A stretch of DNA of 23,096 bases. Origin: Oscillospiraceae bacterium (GTDB lineage Bacteria > Bacillota_A > Clostridia > Oscillospirales > Oscillospiraceae). The notes beneath the pieces are model-generated. The model saw only the letters and a program-made list of their open reading frames with translations, was not told the origin of the DNA and made no database searches. Location of the stretch: positions 1 to 23,096 of the forward strand of contig JAEDOJ010000003.1 in assembly GCA_016302015.1 (NCBI GenBank). The letters are read 5' to 3'. Numbering within the stretch: position 1 is the stretch's first letter; every line of letters starts with the position of its first letter. This document shows, in pieces, positions 1-7,930 of this stretch. A program made the position numbers and the translations under genes.

Positions 1-434
<434 letters not shown>

Positions 435-485
435 AGTACATTACCTCCAATATGATATGGCGGTGACCCGCCTTACTTACTTGCT

Positions 486-512
486 TTAGCACTCAAACTC
501 CTTGAGTGCTAA
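486..512. promoter_or_regulatory. CIRCE operator (HrcA binding site) of groESL
   Basis: Perfect match to the CIRCE consensus TTAGCACTC-N9-GAGTGCTAA, with arms at 486-494 and 504-512 and a 9-base spacer. CIRCE is bound by the heat-shock repressor HrcA and controls groESL (and often dnaK) in Bacillota. Here it begins 8 bases downstream of the -10 box of the groES promoter, so it covers the likely transcription start, the usual repressing position. hrcA itself is not in the window. Confidence 0.97.
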
Positions 513-519
513 CACGTAT

Positions 520-547
520 ATAATAACCATTTTGATCGGAAAGTCAA
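520..547 (-). promoter_or_regulatory. groESL sigma-A type promoter
   Basis: On the minus strand a -35 box TTGACT (542-547) and a -10 box TATTAT (520-525) are separated by 16 bases. Each matches the vegetative consensus at five of six positions. The predicted start falls at about 512-514, at the edge of the CIRCE element. Confidence 0.85.
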
Positions 548-600
548 GTCCTATTTGTAAATTTTCTGCGACAAATTTTGCACAGGCTCCGGGAAGGCAT

Positions 601-632
601 AAAAAATCGGCGCTGTCCCTCGGGACAGCGCC
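601..632 (-). terminator. Rho-independent terminator of the CAP/SLH gene
   Basis: A perfect 10-base-pair GC-rich stem (609-618 with 623-632, loop CTCG) is followed on the minus strand by a run of T residues (complement of 601-607). It sits 10 bases beyond the stop codon of the CAP/SLH gene and separates that gene from groESL. Confidence 0.9.
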
Positions 633-642
633 TTGTGCGGTT

Positions 643-1905
643 TCAGTTTGCGATTTTTTCACAGAACCGCATGAGGATGGCTGCCACCTGCGCACGGGTG
701 GCCTGCCCCTGGGGGTTCAGATAGGTGACGGAATTTTCCTCCGTTCCGTTGATCAGCTTTGCCGCCACCGCCCATTTCAGAGCGGTCTGTGCGTAGCCGC
801 TGACCTGATCCTTGTCCGGGAAGGCGGAAAGGTCTGCCTGACCGGAGGTGTCGTAGCTCTTGGCGGCGCAGTAACGGTAAAGAATCGTTGCCAGCTGCTC
901 TCTGGTGACCACGCCGTCCGGGTTGAAGCAGCCGTCACCCACGCCGTTGACCACCCCGGTGGAGGAGGCCCAGACAACCGCGTCGGTGTACCACAGACCG
1001 GCAGGGACATCGGTGAAGGGATTCGTGCCCTCCTTGGGAGTGCCCTCATAACGATGGAGGACGGTGACCAGCATTGCCCGGGTCATGGGGGAGTCCGGCT
1101 CAAAGGTGGTATCGCCGGTGCCGTTAAACAGATTATGGCTGACGGCATAATTGACAGCGTCAGCGTACCAGGCAGAGCCGGGGACGTCGGAAAATTGGGA
1201 GACAACGATGTCAAGCTTCTCCAACAGACCGCAGCAGGTCACGGTGATGGTCTGCTTGCCGGTCTTGCCGGGAGTAAAGCCGGTGCAGAATTCCTTCATC
1301 AGGGGCAGATACGTGGTGCCGCAGCCGCATTCAAGGGCCAGGGTCAGCCGGGCGTCGTCGATGGAGGCGCAGTCGCGGGATACGATATTGCTGCTTGCCA
1401 GCTTGATGGAGGTGTACTTACAATGAAAGCCGGTATAGAAAAGCTGCACCCAGTAGGAACGGTAGCTGTCGCTGAACTCAGCATAGCCCGTACCCATATG
1501 GCGGAAATCGGCGTCCAGAATTTTGTCTCTGTGGCCGGGGCTGTTCATCCAACCGCTGACCACAGCGGCAGGATTGGGATAACGGGCGGCAATATTCTCT
1601 TCGTATGTACTGTAGGAGCCGCAGCCTGCTTCCTGAAAAACCGAGCTGTAGGGAGTGCCGTCAGGACGGGTATGAGAAAAGGAGACGCGAAGCTCGTCGC
1701 TTCGGATATCGCAGGCCTTCTGCAGGAGGGAGGTGGTGGTCAGGGGTTCCAGACCTTCCGCCAACCGTTCCCGGTTGGTACGGAGCAGAACGTCCCATTC
1801 AAAGTCGCTCAATCCGCTTTCCGCAGGCAGGGGAGCGGCGGATACCGTGAAAACGGCACAGACCAGCAGACAGAGACAGAGCAAAAGGGCAGTGGTACGT
1901 TTCAT
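643..1905 (-). CDS. Secreted CAP-domain (SCP/YkwD-like) protein with Ig-like region and three SLH repeats
   Basis: A 420-residue exported protein. Residues 1-24 form a signal peptide (MKRTTALLLCLCLLVCAVFT, cleavage probably near A23/A24). A CAP domain spans about 34-160, with the family residues visible: H78 in FSHTR, the EENIA motif at 102-106 and H125 in SPGHRDKIL. Residues 165-228 resemble a bacterial Ig-like fold (GFTPGKTGKQTITVT). Three SLH repeats follow at about 238-285, 297-345 and 362-415, each with the FxDVP..WY..A and TRxxxxxxL pattern; these normally anchor proteins to secondary cell wall polymers. The substrate is unknown, as bacterial CAP proteins have no single established activity. 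The start has AGGAGG 7 bases upstream, and its own promoter and terminator make it a single-gene unit. Confidence 0.9.
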   Translation of the reverse strand: MKRTTALLLCLCLLVCAVFTVSAAPLPAESGLSDFEWDVLLRTNRERLAEGLEPLTTTSLLQKACDIRSDELRVSFSHTRPDGTPYSSVFQEAGCGSYSTYEENIAARYPNPAAVVSGWMNSPGHRDKILDADFRHMGTGYAEFSDSYRSYWVQLFYTGFHCKYTSIKLASSNIVSRDCASIDDARLTLALECGCGTTYLPLMKEFCTGFTPGKTGKQTITVTCCGLLEKLDIVVSQFSDVPGSAWYADAVNYAVSHNLFNGTGDTTFEPDSPMTRAMLVTVLHRYEGTPKEGTNPFTDVPAGLWYTDAVVWASSTGVVNGVGDGCFNPDGVVTREQLATILYRYCAAKSYDTSGQADLSAFPDKDQVSGYAQTALKWAVAAKLINGTEENSVTYLNPQGQATRAQVAAILMRFCEKIAN

Positions 1906-1937
1906 AATAACATCCTCCTCATTTATAGATTAAATGT

Positions 1938-1966
1938 ATTATATCAAATTGCCATATTTTTTTCAA
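1938..1966 (-). promoter_or_regulatory. Promoter of the CAP/SLH gene
   Basis: Minus-strand TTGAAA (1961-1966) and a perfect TATAAT (1938-1943) with a 17-base spacer. It lies about 30-60 bases before the start codon and just downstream of the glmS stop, so the CAP/SLH gene is probably transcribed independently of glmS. Confidence 0.85.
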
Positions 1967-1973
1967 GAGGAAG

Positions 1974-2003
1974 AAAATGCCGCTGGGGGGTATCCCAACG
2001 GCA
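1974..2003 (-). terminator. Possible weak terminator after glmS
   Basis: An imperfect stem (TGCCGCTGGG at 1978-1987 with CCCAACGGCA at 1994-2003, one mismatch) starts 6 bases beyond the glmS stop, with only four T residues following it on the minus strand. The short T tract suggests partial read-through into the CAP/SLH gene. Confidence 0.55.
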
Positions 2004-2009
2004 TAATAC

Positions 2010-3851
2010 TTATTCAACGGTGACGGATTTTGCCAGATTTCTGGGCTTATCCACGTCGCAGCCTCTTGCCAGAGCCATGTAATAGGAGAAGAGCTGGAGA
2101 GGAACGACGTTCAGACTGGGCTGGAGCAGGGGATGGGTCTTGGGAACCAGCAGACAGCGGTCTGCGTTCTTTGCCAGCTCTCCCGCCAGATCCTCGGTGG
2201 TCAGACCGAGGACAACGGCGCCCCGAGCCTTGACCTCCTTCACGTTGGACATGGTTTTTTCAAACAGGTCGGGAACGCTGGACACAGCCACCACCAGCGT
2301 GTTATCCTCAATGAGGGAGATGGGGCCGTGCTTCAGCTCACCGGCGGCATAGGCCTCAGAGTGAACATAGGCGATCTCCTTCAGCTTCAGGCTGCCCTCC
2401 AGACAGGTGGCGCTGTCCAGATTCCGGCCGATGAAGAACACATCATGACGATCCCGGTAAAGCTGCGCCAGCTCCTCAATCTGCGCCAGCTTTTCCTCGG
2501 TGATGAGGGTGGAGAGCAGACCGGGAAGCTCCGTCAGGGCGGTCATCATGGCCTGATATTCCTCCTGCTTCAGGGTGCCAAGCACATCGCCGATGTACAT
2601 GGCCAGCAGATAGATCACGGAGAGCTGGGTGGAATAGGCCTTGGTGGTCGCCACGGCGATCTCCGGCCCTGCCCAGGTGTAGATCACATCGTGGGCCGCC
2701 TTGGAAATGGCGCTGCCCACCACGTTGACAATCGCCAGAGTGTGGGCGCCCAGGGTGTTGGCCTCCCGCAGAGCGGCCAGGGTGTCGGCGGTCTCGCCGG
2801 ACTGGCTGATGATGATCACCAGCGTGTCGTCTCCCAGCACCGGCTCACAGTAGCGGAATTCGGAGGCCAGAACAGGCTCTACGGGAATCCGGCAGGTTTT
2901 TTCCAGAATGTACTTGCCCAGACAGCCCACATAGTAAGCAGAGCCGCAGGCAACGATATAAATCCGGCGGATTCCCCGGAGATATTCAGGGGTGAGGTGG
3001 AGATCATCCAATACCACCCGGCCGTTTTTGATCCGGGGACTGATGGTGGCCTTCAGCGCCTTGGGCTGCTCGTGGATCTCCTTCAGCATGAAGTGGGGGA
3101 AGCCGCCCTTTTCCGCAGCGGACATTTCCCATGCAATATGCTCCGGCAGCCGCTCTGTTTTTTCTCCCAGAGCGTTGAAAAACTCAGCGCTGTCGGCGGT
3201 GAAGCGTACCATATCCCCATCGTTCAGATAGACCACCTCACGGGTGTACTTCAGGATGGCGGGGACGTCGGAGGCGATAAAGTTCTCCCCCTCGCCGAAG
3301 CCGAAAATCAGAGGGCTGTTTTTCTTCACGGCGATCATGGTGTCCGGGACGTCCTCGCAGAGAATGCCCAGCGCATAGCTGCCGGAGAGCTTCTCCACGG
3401 CACGGCGGGCGGCAGCCAGAAGATCGCCCTCCATTTCATAGTAATACTCGATCAGGTTGGAGGCAACCTCCGTGTCGGTTTCGGACTGGAAGTCCTTCCC
3501 CTTTTCCAGCAGGTAGTCCTTCAGAATCTGGTAATTTTCGATGATGCCGTTGTGCACCACGCTGATTTTGCCGTTGGAGGACACATGGGGATGGGAATTT
3601 TCCCTGGACGGGATACCGTGGGTAGCCCAGCGGGTGTGGCCGATGCCGATGGTGCCGGGGATGGCCGCACCGCCCTGGGTGAGGTCGTTCAACTCTGCCA
3701 GTCTGCCCTTGGCCTTTGCGATCTGCAGACCATTGTGGGTGCAGACGCAGATTCCCGCGGAGTCATAGCCCCGGTATTCCAGCTTGGACAGACCGTCCAG
3801 CAGAATGGGCGCCGCCTGCTGCTTGCCAATATAACCAACGATTCCACACAT
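2010..3851 (-). CDS. glmS: Glutamine--fructose-6-phosphate aminotransferase (isomerising)
   Basis: A 613-residue cytoplasmic enzyme of normal family length. It converts fructose-6-phosphate and glutamine to glucosamine-6-phosphate, the first step to UDP-GlcNAc, the sugar later used by MurA, MurG and teichoic-type polymers. The N-terminal glutaminase domain (about 2-225) begins MCGIVGYIG with the catalytic Cys2, followed by GYDSAGI, HTRWATHG and HNGIIENY. Two SIS sugar-isomerase domains follow, with SQSGETADTLAAL, TTKAYSTQ and SEAYAAGELKHGP; the chain ends in the typical AKSVTVE, with the fructose-phosphate-binding lysine at 608. The start has an AGGAG site 8 bases upstream. It has its own promoter and a structured leader of about 110 bases, described separately. 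No glmS ribozyme was recognised, so its feedback control is open. Confidence 0.98.
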   Translation of the reverse strand: MCGIVGYIGKQQAAPILLDGLSKLEYRGYDSAGICVCTHNGLQIAKAKGRLAELNDLTQGGAAIPGTIGIGHTRWATHGIPSRENSHPHVSSNGKISVVHNGIIENYQILKDYLLEKGKDFQSETDTEVASNLIEYYYEMEGDLLAAARRAVEKLSGSYALGILCEDVPDTMIAVKKNSPLIFGFGEGENFIASDVPAILKYTREVVYLNDGDMVRFTADSAEFFNALGEKTERLPEHIAWEMSAAEKGGFPHFMLKEIHEQPKALKATISPRIKNGRVVLDDLHLTPEYLRGIRRIYIVACGSAYYVGCLGKYILEKTCRIPVEPVLASEFRYCEPVLGDDTLVIIISQSGETADTLAALREANTLGAHTLAIVNVVGSAISKAAHDVIYTWAGPEIAVATTKAYSTQLSVIYLLAMYIGDVLGTLKQEEYQAMMTALTELPGLLSTLITEEKLAQIEELAQLYRDRHDVFFIGRNLDSATCLEGSLKLKEIAYVHSEAYAAGELKHGPISLIEDNTLVVAVSSVPDLFEKTMSNVKEVKARGAVVLGLTTEDLAGELAKNADRCLLVPKTHPLLQPSLNVVPLQLFSYYMALARGCDVDKPRNLAKSVTVE

Positions 3852-3868
3852 AGTTTTAACTCCTCTGC

Positions 3869-3894
3869 CGCAGGGGAGAAGCTCCGCACCTGCG
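3869..3894 (-). promoter_or_regulatory. Leader hairpin next to the glmS ribosome site
   Basis: An outer stem CGCAGG/CCTGCG (3869-3874 with 3889-3894) encloses an inner stem GGAG/CTCC (3875-3878 with 3882-3885) and a three-base bulge. It ends a few bases before the glmS Shine-Dalgarno AGGAG (about 3860-3864). It could limit ribosome access, and its CTCC element could alternatively pair with the Shine-Dalgarno. This is a structural prediction by eye only. Confidence 0.4.
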
Positions 3895-3914
3895 TTTCAA
3901 TCCTTATATTCTAT

Positions 3915-3941
3915 GGATTTTCCAGCGAACTGTGAAAATCC
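3915..3941 (-). promoter_or_regulatory. glmS leader hairpin competing with the upstream hairpin
   Basis: A perfect 8-base-pair stem, GGATTTTC (3915-3922) with GAAAATCC (3934-3941), encloses an 11-base loop. Positions 3937-3941 are also used by the hairpin at 3937-3970, so the two cannot form fully at once in a read-through transcript. In a transcript from the glmS promoter only this one can form. Confidence 0.35.
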
Positions 3942-3970
3942 CCTTACGTCCGGAGAGACATAAGGGGATT
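3934..3970 (-). terminator. Strong hairpin, probable terminator of the helicase-dprA operon, overlapping the glmS promoter
   Basis: A 14-base-pair stem in minus-strand RNA (3957-3970 with 3937-3950, one G-U pair, 6-base loop) is followed by a short U tract (UUUU then C). It lies 62 bases beyond the dprA-like stop codon. The first arm overlaps the -10 box of the glmS promoter, so glmS transcripts would begin inside the stem and lack its 5' arm. The T tract is short, so termination may be partial. Confidence 0.55.
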
Positions 3971-3996
3971 ATACTAAATAACCTTATCAAAATCAA
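3968..3996 (-). promoter_or_regulatory. glmS promoter
   Basis: Minus-strand TTGATT (3991-3996) and a perfect TATAAT (3968-3973) with a 17-base spacer. The predicted start near 3961 gives a leader of about 110 bases before the glmS start codon. Confidence 0.8.
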
Positions 3997-4031
3997 CTGA
4001 AAATTTGCATTTTTCAACGATATAAAGAAAC

Positions 4032-4904
4032 TTAGTCGAAAATGGACAATTGCTGCTGGGTTAGATGGCGGATGGAGCGCAAGTCCTCCGGTACGGGGAT
4101 GGCACCCAGACCGAGGAGAGCCGCCGTACCCGGGGCGCCGTCATCCAAAACGTAGACAGGGGAAAGGCCGTGGCGGAGGTTGTGAGCGGCTCCGTCCCAG
4201 GTGCCGCCTTTGGCCTGGGGGCACTGAGCCACAAAGACCTTCTCTCCCAGTGCGTGGATGGGGTGGTTTCGTGCCAGCGCCCGATAGGGGGTAAAGGAAA
4301 CCTCATAGCCCTCCAGACCGCAGTAGAGAATATGGTCCCCCTTGGGCAGATCGAGGAGGGAATCGGCAACAAAGGCAATCACATTGCCTCCCGCCTCAAG
4401 GCAGGCCTCCTGAGCGGCCAAATCCGCTCCCCGGGCGTTGCCGGAGACCAGCGTATAGCCCTCCGCAGCGGCAAGCCTGCCGATTTGCCGGGCAAAGCGA
4501 CGCCCCTGCTCCAGTAGTTGCCGGGACCCCACCACGGAAACGCAGGGGGTCTGAAGCAGGGAAAGCTGACCCTTGCAGAAGAGGACGGGAGGGCAGTGCT
4601 TCCCCAGCCTCCGAAGCCGCCGGGGAAAGCCGGGGGAAATTCTTGTGATCGGGGTGATATCCGGCTGCGCCTGCAGATAGACCCGGAGTTGATCCTCCCG
4701 GTTTACCAGAGCGGCAATTCTCCGGCTGAGCTCCGGAGGAAAGCCCTGCTCACGAAGGGACGCTTCGTTCAACTCCGGCGCGGCGTCTCCCCCGGCGGAG
4801 GGCACCAGCGCCGACAGCTCCTGAAACTCCGTGGGGGTAAAGGGCTTGACCGCCTGCCCCAGAGGACAGCAGAGAAGCATCAGCAGCTTTTCCGGGGAGG
4901 TCAT
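4032..4904 (-). CDS. DprA/Smf-like DNA-processing protein, divergent
   Basis: A 290-residue protein of the DprA (DNA_processg_A) Rossmann-fold family. Family signals are VVGSR at 124-128, SGNARGADLAAQEACLEAGG at 154-173 (canonical DprA has SGLARGID), RN at 212-213 and GGTWDGAAHN at 233-242. Canonical DprA binds single-stranded DNA and loads RecA during transformation. This protein is divergent: ID is replaced by AD in the nucleotide-loop motif, the RNRII region reads RNHPI, and no C-terminal winged-helix domain is apparent. It may be a paralogue with another role, so no symbol is given. Its ATG overlaps the helicase stop by one base (TGATG), so translation is coupled to the upstream DEAD-box gene. 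Family membership is likely; function is uncertain. Confidence 0.75.
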   Translation of the reverse strand: MTSPEKLLMLLCCPLGQAVKPFTPTEFQELSALVPSAGGDAAPELNEASLREQGFPPELSRRIAALVNREDQLRVYLQAQPDITPITRISPGFPRRLRRLGKHCPPVLFCKGQLSLLQTPCVSVVGSRQLLEQGRRFARQIGRLAAAEGYTLVSGNARGADLAAQEACLEAGGNVIAFVADSLLDLPKGDHILYCGLEGYEVSFTPYRALARNHPIHALGEKVFVAQCPQAKGGTWDGAAHNLRHGLSPVYVLDDGAPGTAALLGLGAIPVPEDLRSIRHLTQQQLSIFD

Positions 4905-6088
4905 CAGAATTTCTTCCTCTGGGGATGCTTTTCCTCCTCCGGTGCGGGAATCAGACAGCCGTATTCGTCAAAAATCATGGGAGTGATGTGAAAATCGGCA
5001 AATTTCGCAATTTCATCCAGCTTGGCCTTCTCCGGGAAGGAGCCAATGAGGGTAAAGGAAATTCCCTTTTTCCTTGCCCGGCCGGTTCTGCCGATGCGAT
5101 GAATATAGTATTCATTTTCATCGGGGACATCATAATTGATCACCCCGTCCACATCGTCCACATCAATGCCCCGGGAGGCCACGTCCGTGGCAATGAGCAC
5201 AGGGAGATTGCCCTTGCGGAATTTCGCCATGGTGCGCTCCCGGACGGACTGCTTGATGTCGCCGTGGAGGCAGTCCGCCTGAATCCCGGCCCGCTTCAGA
5301 TCATCGCTGAGCCGCTGACACATGACCTTGGTGTTGCAGAACACAATGACCCGCTCAAAGGCGCCGGAATTGAGAATGCGAAGCATGGCCTGCTCCTTTT
5401 CCAGTCTGGGCACGGTGATGGAATACTGGTCGATGTCCGGCTTGCTCTCCTCCGTGGGGGCGACGGTGATTTCCACCTCGTCCCGCTGATACATCCAGCT
5501 GACGGTCATGACCTCCTGAGAAATGGTGGCGGAGAACAGACCTAAATTCACACGGTTTTTGATCTTGTTGAGAATTTTTGTCACATCGTCGAAGAAGCCC
5601 ATGTCCAGCATCCGGTCAGCCTCGTCCAGAACGACGGTTTTGATCTTGTCCAGACGAAGATTCTTCCGGTTAAAATGATCCATCAGTCTGCCGGGGGTGG
5701 CAACCACAATCTGGGGATGCTTGCTCAGCGCCCTGACCTGAGGCTCCATCCGCTGACCGCCGTAGACCACGCAGACCCGGATATTCTTATAGTATGCCAG
5801 CAGACCGTTCAGCTCATCGCCGATCTGCAGCGCCAGCTCTCTGGTGGGCGCAAGAATCAGTCCCTGCAGGTCTTCGCTGTCCGGGTCGATATGCTCGATC
5901 ATGGGAATGCCGAAGGCAAAGGTCTTGCCGGTACCGGTGGGAGCCTTGGCGATCACATCCTTCCATTGAAGCAGAGGGGGGATGGCCTCCTCCTGCACCT
6001 TGGTGGGCAGTCCCACGCCTTTTTTCTCCAGCGCCATCAGGATTTCACTGCTGACGCCCAATTCCTGAAATGTTTTTGGTGATTCCAT
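4904..6088 (-). CDS. DEAD-box ATP-dependent RNA helicase (CshA/DeaD-like)
   Basis: A 394-residue RNA helicase with two RecA-like domains and essentially no long C-terminal extension, so a minimal DEAD-box core. Motifs in order are the Q motif region with PTKVQEEAIP (28-37), motif I APTGTGKT (49-56), Ia APTRELALQ (80-88), TPGRLMDH (131-138), motif II DEAD (155-158), motif III SAT (186-188), motif IV VIVFCNTK (247-254), motif V TDVASRGID (301-309) and motif VI HRIGRTGRA (330-338). Such enzymes unwind short RNA duplexes in mRNA decay, ribosome assembly and cold adaptation; the exact role cannot be told from sequence. It has its own promoter, an 80-base leader with a possible hairpin, and is coupled to the dprA-like gene. 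The ribosome site is modest (GAGGA). Confidence 0.95.
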   Translation of the reverse strand: MESPKTFQELGVSSEILMALEKKGVGLPTKVQEEAIPPLLQWKDVIAKAPTGTGKTFAFGIPMIEHIDPDSEDLQGLILAPTRELALQIGDELNGLLAYYKNIRVCVVYGGQRMEPQVRALSKHPQIVVATPGRLMDHFNRKNLRLDKIKTVVLDEADRMLDMGFFDDVTKILNKIKNRVNLGLFSATISQEVMTVSWMYQRDEVEITVAPTEESKPDIDQYSITVPRLEKEQAMLRILNSGAFERVIVFCNTKVMCQRLSDDLKRAGIQADCLHGDIKQSVRERTMAKFRKGNLPVLIATDVASRGIDVDDVDGVINYDVPDENEYYIHRIGRTGRARKKGISFTLIGSFPEKAKLDEIAKFADFHITPMIFDEYGCLIPAPEEEKHPQRKKF

Positions 6089-6121
6089 GTTTTTCCTCGC
6101 TTTAGGATACGTTATATATCT

Positions 6122-6154
6122 CCGGGTTCCTCAAAAAGCCGAAAATCAACCCGG
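6122..6154 (-). promoter_or_regulatory. Possible hairpin in the helicase mRNA leader
   Basis: A 7-base-pair stem (CCGGGTT at 6122-6128 with AACCCGG at 6148-6154) encloses a 19-base loop between the helicase promoter and its start codon. Leader structures are common in cold-inducible helicase genes, but this one has no distinguishing motif. Confidence 0.3.
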
Positions 6155-6178
6155 GGTTTTCAAAAATTCGGTGGAATA

Positions 6179-6207
6179 AGTATAGCAGACTTTTGATTTG
6201 ATTGCAA
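6179..6207 (-). promoter_or_regulatory. Promoter of the helicase-dprA operon
   Basis: Minus-strand TTGCAA (6202-6207) and TATACT (6179-6184) with a 17-base spacer, diverging from the plus-strand promoter at 6262-6290. The predicted start near 6172 gives a leader of roughly 80 bases. Confidence 0.75.
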
Positions 6208-6261
6208 TCCAAAAAATACTTCGCAAATGGAAGGTTATTCGACATTTTTCGCAAAAAGGGC

Positions 6262-6290
6262 TTGCAAAACATATGTAAAATTGGTATAAT
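6262..6290 (+). promoter_or_regulatory. Promoter of the transglutaminase/SLH gene
   Basis: TTGCAA (6262-6267) and a perfect TATAAT (6285-6290) with a 17-base spacer. The predicted start near 6297 leaves a leader of only about 24 bases. Confidence 0.8.
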
Positions 6291-6320
6291 AAATTAAATT
6301 TTTTGAGAGAGCGATGAGAG

Positions 6321-7814
6321 ATGAGAACGAGAGTAATTTCCCTGCTTCTTGCGCTGATCCTTCTGATCAGCCTGCTTCCCGTTGCGGCGGTCAGCGCGGC
6401 GGGGGACGCAATGCCCGATGCCGAGGTCAGAGAGCTTCTGAACAATGCGGAGCTTCACCCTCAGCGTACCGGTTATCCGGAGCTGGACGCCCTGATGCGT
6501 GGGATTCTGGAGGATTGCGAGGAAGAGGATACCTATACCAAGGTCAAGACCGCCTATGACTGGGTGGTGCAGAACGTGAAGTATTCGTGGAAGCCCTATT
6601 CTCAGAATTACGCGCCGGCCTATGACTGCTTTAACGTGGATCATCATCTGTACTATGAAGTCGGTCTGGAAGAGGCTGTCCCCGCTGAAATCGCCAACCG
6701 GGCCTATCATGCCATGAAGGTGAAGGAGGGCGTCTGCTACGACTATGCGGCGGCCTTTGCCCTGCTGGTGCGGTACATCGGCATTGACGCTTTTGTTCAT
6801 ACGGGCATTTTCCTGCTGGAGACCTCCAGCCAGACCCCCTGCCACCATGGGTGGACAGAGGTGCTGATTGACGGCGAGTACTACGTCTTTGACCCTCAGA
6901 GAGAATACCGCCTGTGCAACAGCGGCTACTCTCCCATAAAGAACTACTATTTCGGCGTAAAGAGTGAAGACGCATGGCGATATCCCCAGCCGGAGACGGA
7001 GATCAACGCCGCCCGGGATGCCGGCTTCCTGCCGGTAGCCGCCGTGCGGAGACAGACCGTCTCCGTGGTGGCGAAGGCCACCGCCTCCGGGGAGACGACC
7101 GGGACGGATTACTACATGACCGGAGACAAGGCCACCGTCACCGTAACGCCTACGGGAGACAACGCCTTCCTTGGCTGGTATGACGAGGCGGGACAGTTCC
7201 TGTCGGAATCCACCTCCTATACCTTCACCGTGACCAAGGATACCATGGTCATCGCGGTTTTTGAAAAGGAGTATTTTATTGATGTCCCCAAGGGCGAGTG
7301 GTATTATAAGGATGCCAATGAGGCCGGTGAACGGTGGATCATCAACGGCATTCGCCCCTTTGTCTTCGGGGCGGCGGAGCCGATCACCCGGGCTATGGCG
7401 GTGACCATTCTGGCCAGAGCGGTTCAAGGGGAGATGACCAGCGGCGCGACCGGGTTTACCGACGTGCCGGAAGACGAGTGGTATGCCCAGGCGGTCAACT
7501 GGGGCGTCTCCACCGGCGTGGTGCAGGGCATGACCCCCACGGAATTCGCTCCCGCCGATTATGTGACCAGAGAGCAGTTCATCACCCTGGTGATGCGTGT
7601 GGTGGACAATCTGGAAAAGACGCCGGAGCTTACCGAGCTGGAGTACACCGACGTGGAAGACATCAGCGAATATGCCCTGGAGCATATGGAGGCCGCCCAG
7701 ACCATCGGCCTGCTCAGCGGCTATGAAGACGGTTCCGTCCGTCCCCAGAGCAATCTGAACAGAGCGGAGGGCGTGGCTCTTGTGATGCGCCTTCTTCGCT
7801 GGCTGGAAATGTAA
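6321..7814 (+). CDS. Secreted transglutaminase-like protein with three SLH repeats
   Basis: A 497-residue exported protein. The signal peptide covers residues 1-27 (hydrophobic core LLLALILLISLLP, cleavage near A26/A27). A transglutaminase-like (papain-fold) domain at about 70-215 carries the expected triad: C139 in VKEGVCYDYAAAF, H176 in CHHGWTEV (H175 adjacent) and D191 in YYVFDP. Residues 245-316 look like an InlB/Listeria-Bacteroides-type beta repeat (FLGWYDEAGQFLSESTSYTF). SLH repeats follow at about 318-366, 378-428 and 441-493. Such enzymes may cross-link or hydrolyse peptide or peptidoglycan bonds at the surface; the substrate is unknown. The ribosome site is weak (purine-rich GAGAGAG) with a short leader, unlike most genes here. 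It has its own promoter and a strong terminator, so it is a single-gene unit. Confidence 0.9.
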   Translation: MRTRVISLLLALILLISLLPVAAVSAAGDAMPDAEVRELLNNAELHPQRTGYPELDALMRGILEDCEEEDTYTKVKTAYDWVVQNVKYSWKPYSQNYAPAYDCFNVDHHLYYEVGLEEAVPAEIANRAYHAMKVKEGVCYDYAAAFALLVRYIGIDAFVHTGIFLLETSSQTPCHHGWTEVLIDGEYYVFDPQREYRLCNSGYSPIKNYYFGVKSEDAWRYPQPETEINAARDAGFLPVAAVRRQTVSVVAKATASGETTGTDYYMTGDKATVTVTPTGDNAFLGWYDEAGQFLSESTSYTFTVTKDTMVIAVFEKEYFIDVPKGEWYYKDANEAGERWIINGIRPFVFGAAEPITRAMAVTILARAVQGEMTSGATGFTDVPEDEWYAQAVNWGVSTGVVQGMTPTEFAPADYVTREQFITLVMRVVDNLEKTPELTELEYTDVEDISEYALEHMEAAQTIGLLSGYEDGSVRPQSNLNRAEGVALVMRLLRWLEM

Positions 7815-7827
7815 GACAAAATAACTG

Positions 7828-7858
7828 ACAGGCTGCACTTCGTGCGGCCTGTTTTTTT
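7828..7858 (+). terminator. Terminator of the transglutaminase/SLH gene
   Basis: An 11-base-pair stem (7828-7838 ACAGGCTGCAC with 7842-7852-side GTGCGGCCTGT, one T-G pair, loop of about 3-4 bases) is followed directly by seven T residues (7852-7858). It insulates the dcw cluster from upstream transcription. Confidence 0.9.
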
Positions 7859-7930
7859 CTGAAAACAGGGAATAATCTGTGATTTTCCCTTCTTAGACGG
7901 AAAAACCTTGATCCTGGGGAGAAAAAATGA

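Noticed and set aside
502..2082. 526-codon open frame antisense to the CAP/SLH gene
   Set aside because: It has no ribosome site, no recognisable domains and low-complexity content. It covers a well-supported gene and runs across the groES promoter and a terminator.
2133..3935. 600-codon open frame antisense to glmS
   Set aside because: Produced by codon bias of glmS, which leaves few stops on the other strand; no start signal or family features.
3852..3961. glmS ribozyme (GlcN6P-sensing) in the glmS leader
   Set aside because: The leader is only about 110 bases, and the conserved core segments of the ribozyme (an AGCGCC-type start and a GACGAGG-type segment) were not found by eye.
6179..6290. 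Coordinated control of the divergent helicase and transglutaminase promoters
   Set aside because: The promoters are about 55 bases apart with no shared operator that I can see; the TTGCAA in both is simply the -35 element.
6294..7838. 514-codon open frame antisense to the transglutaminase/SLH gene
   Set aside because: Composition typical of a shadow frame, rich in His, Gly and Arg, with no motif; it overlaps the sense gene's promoter region and terminator.
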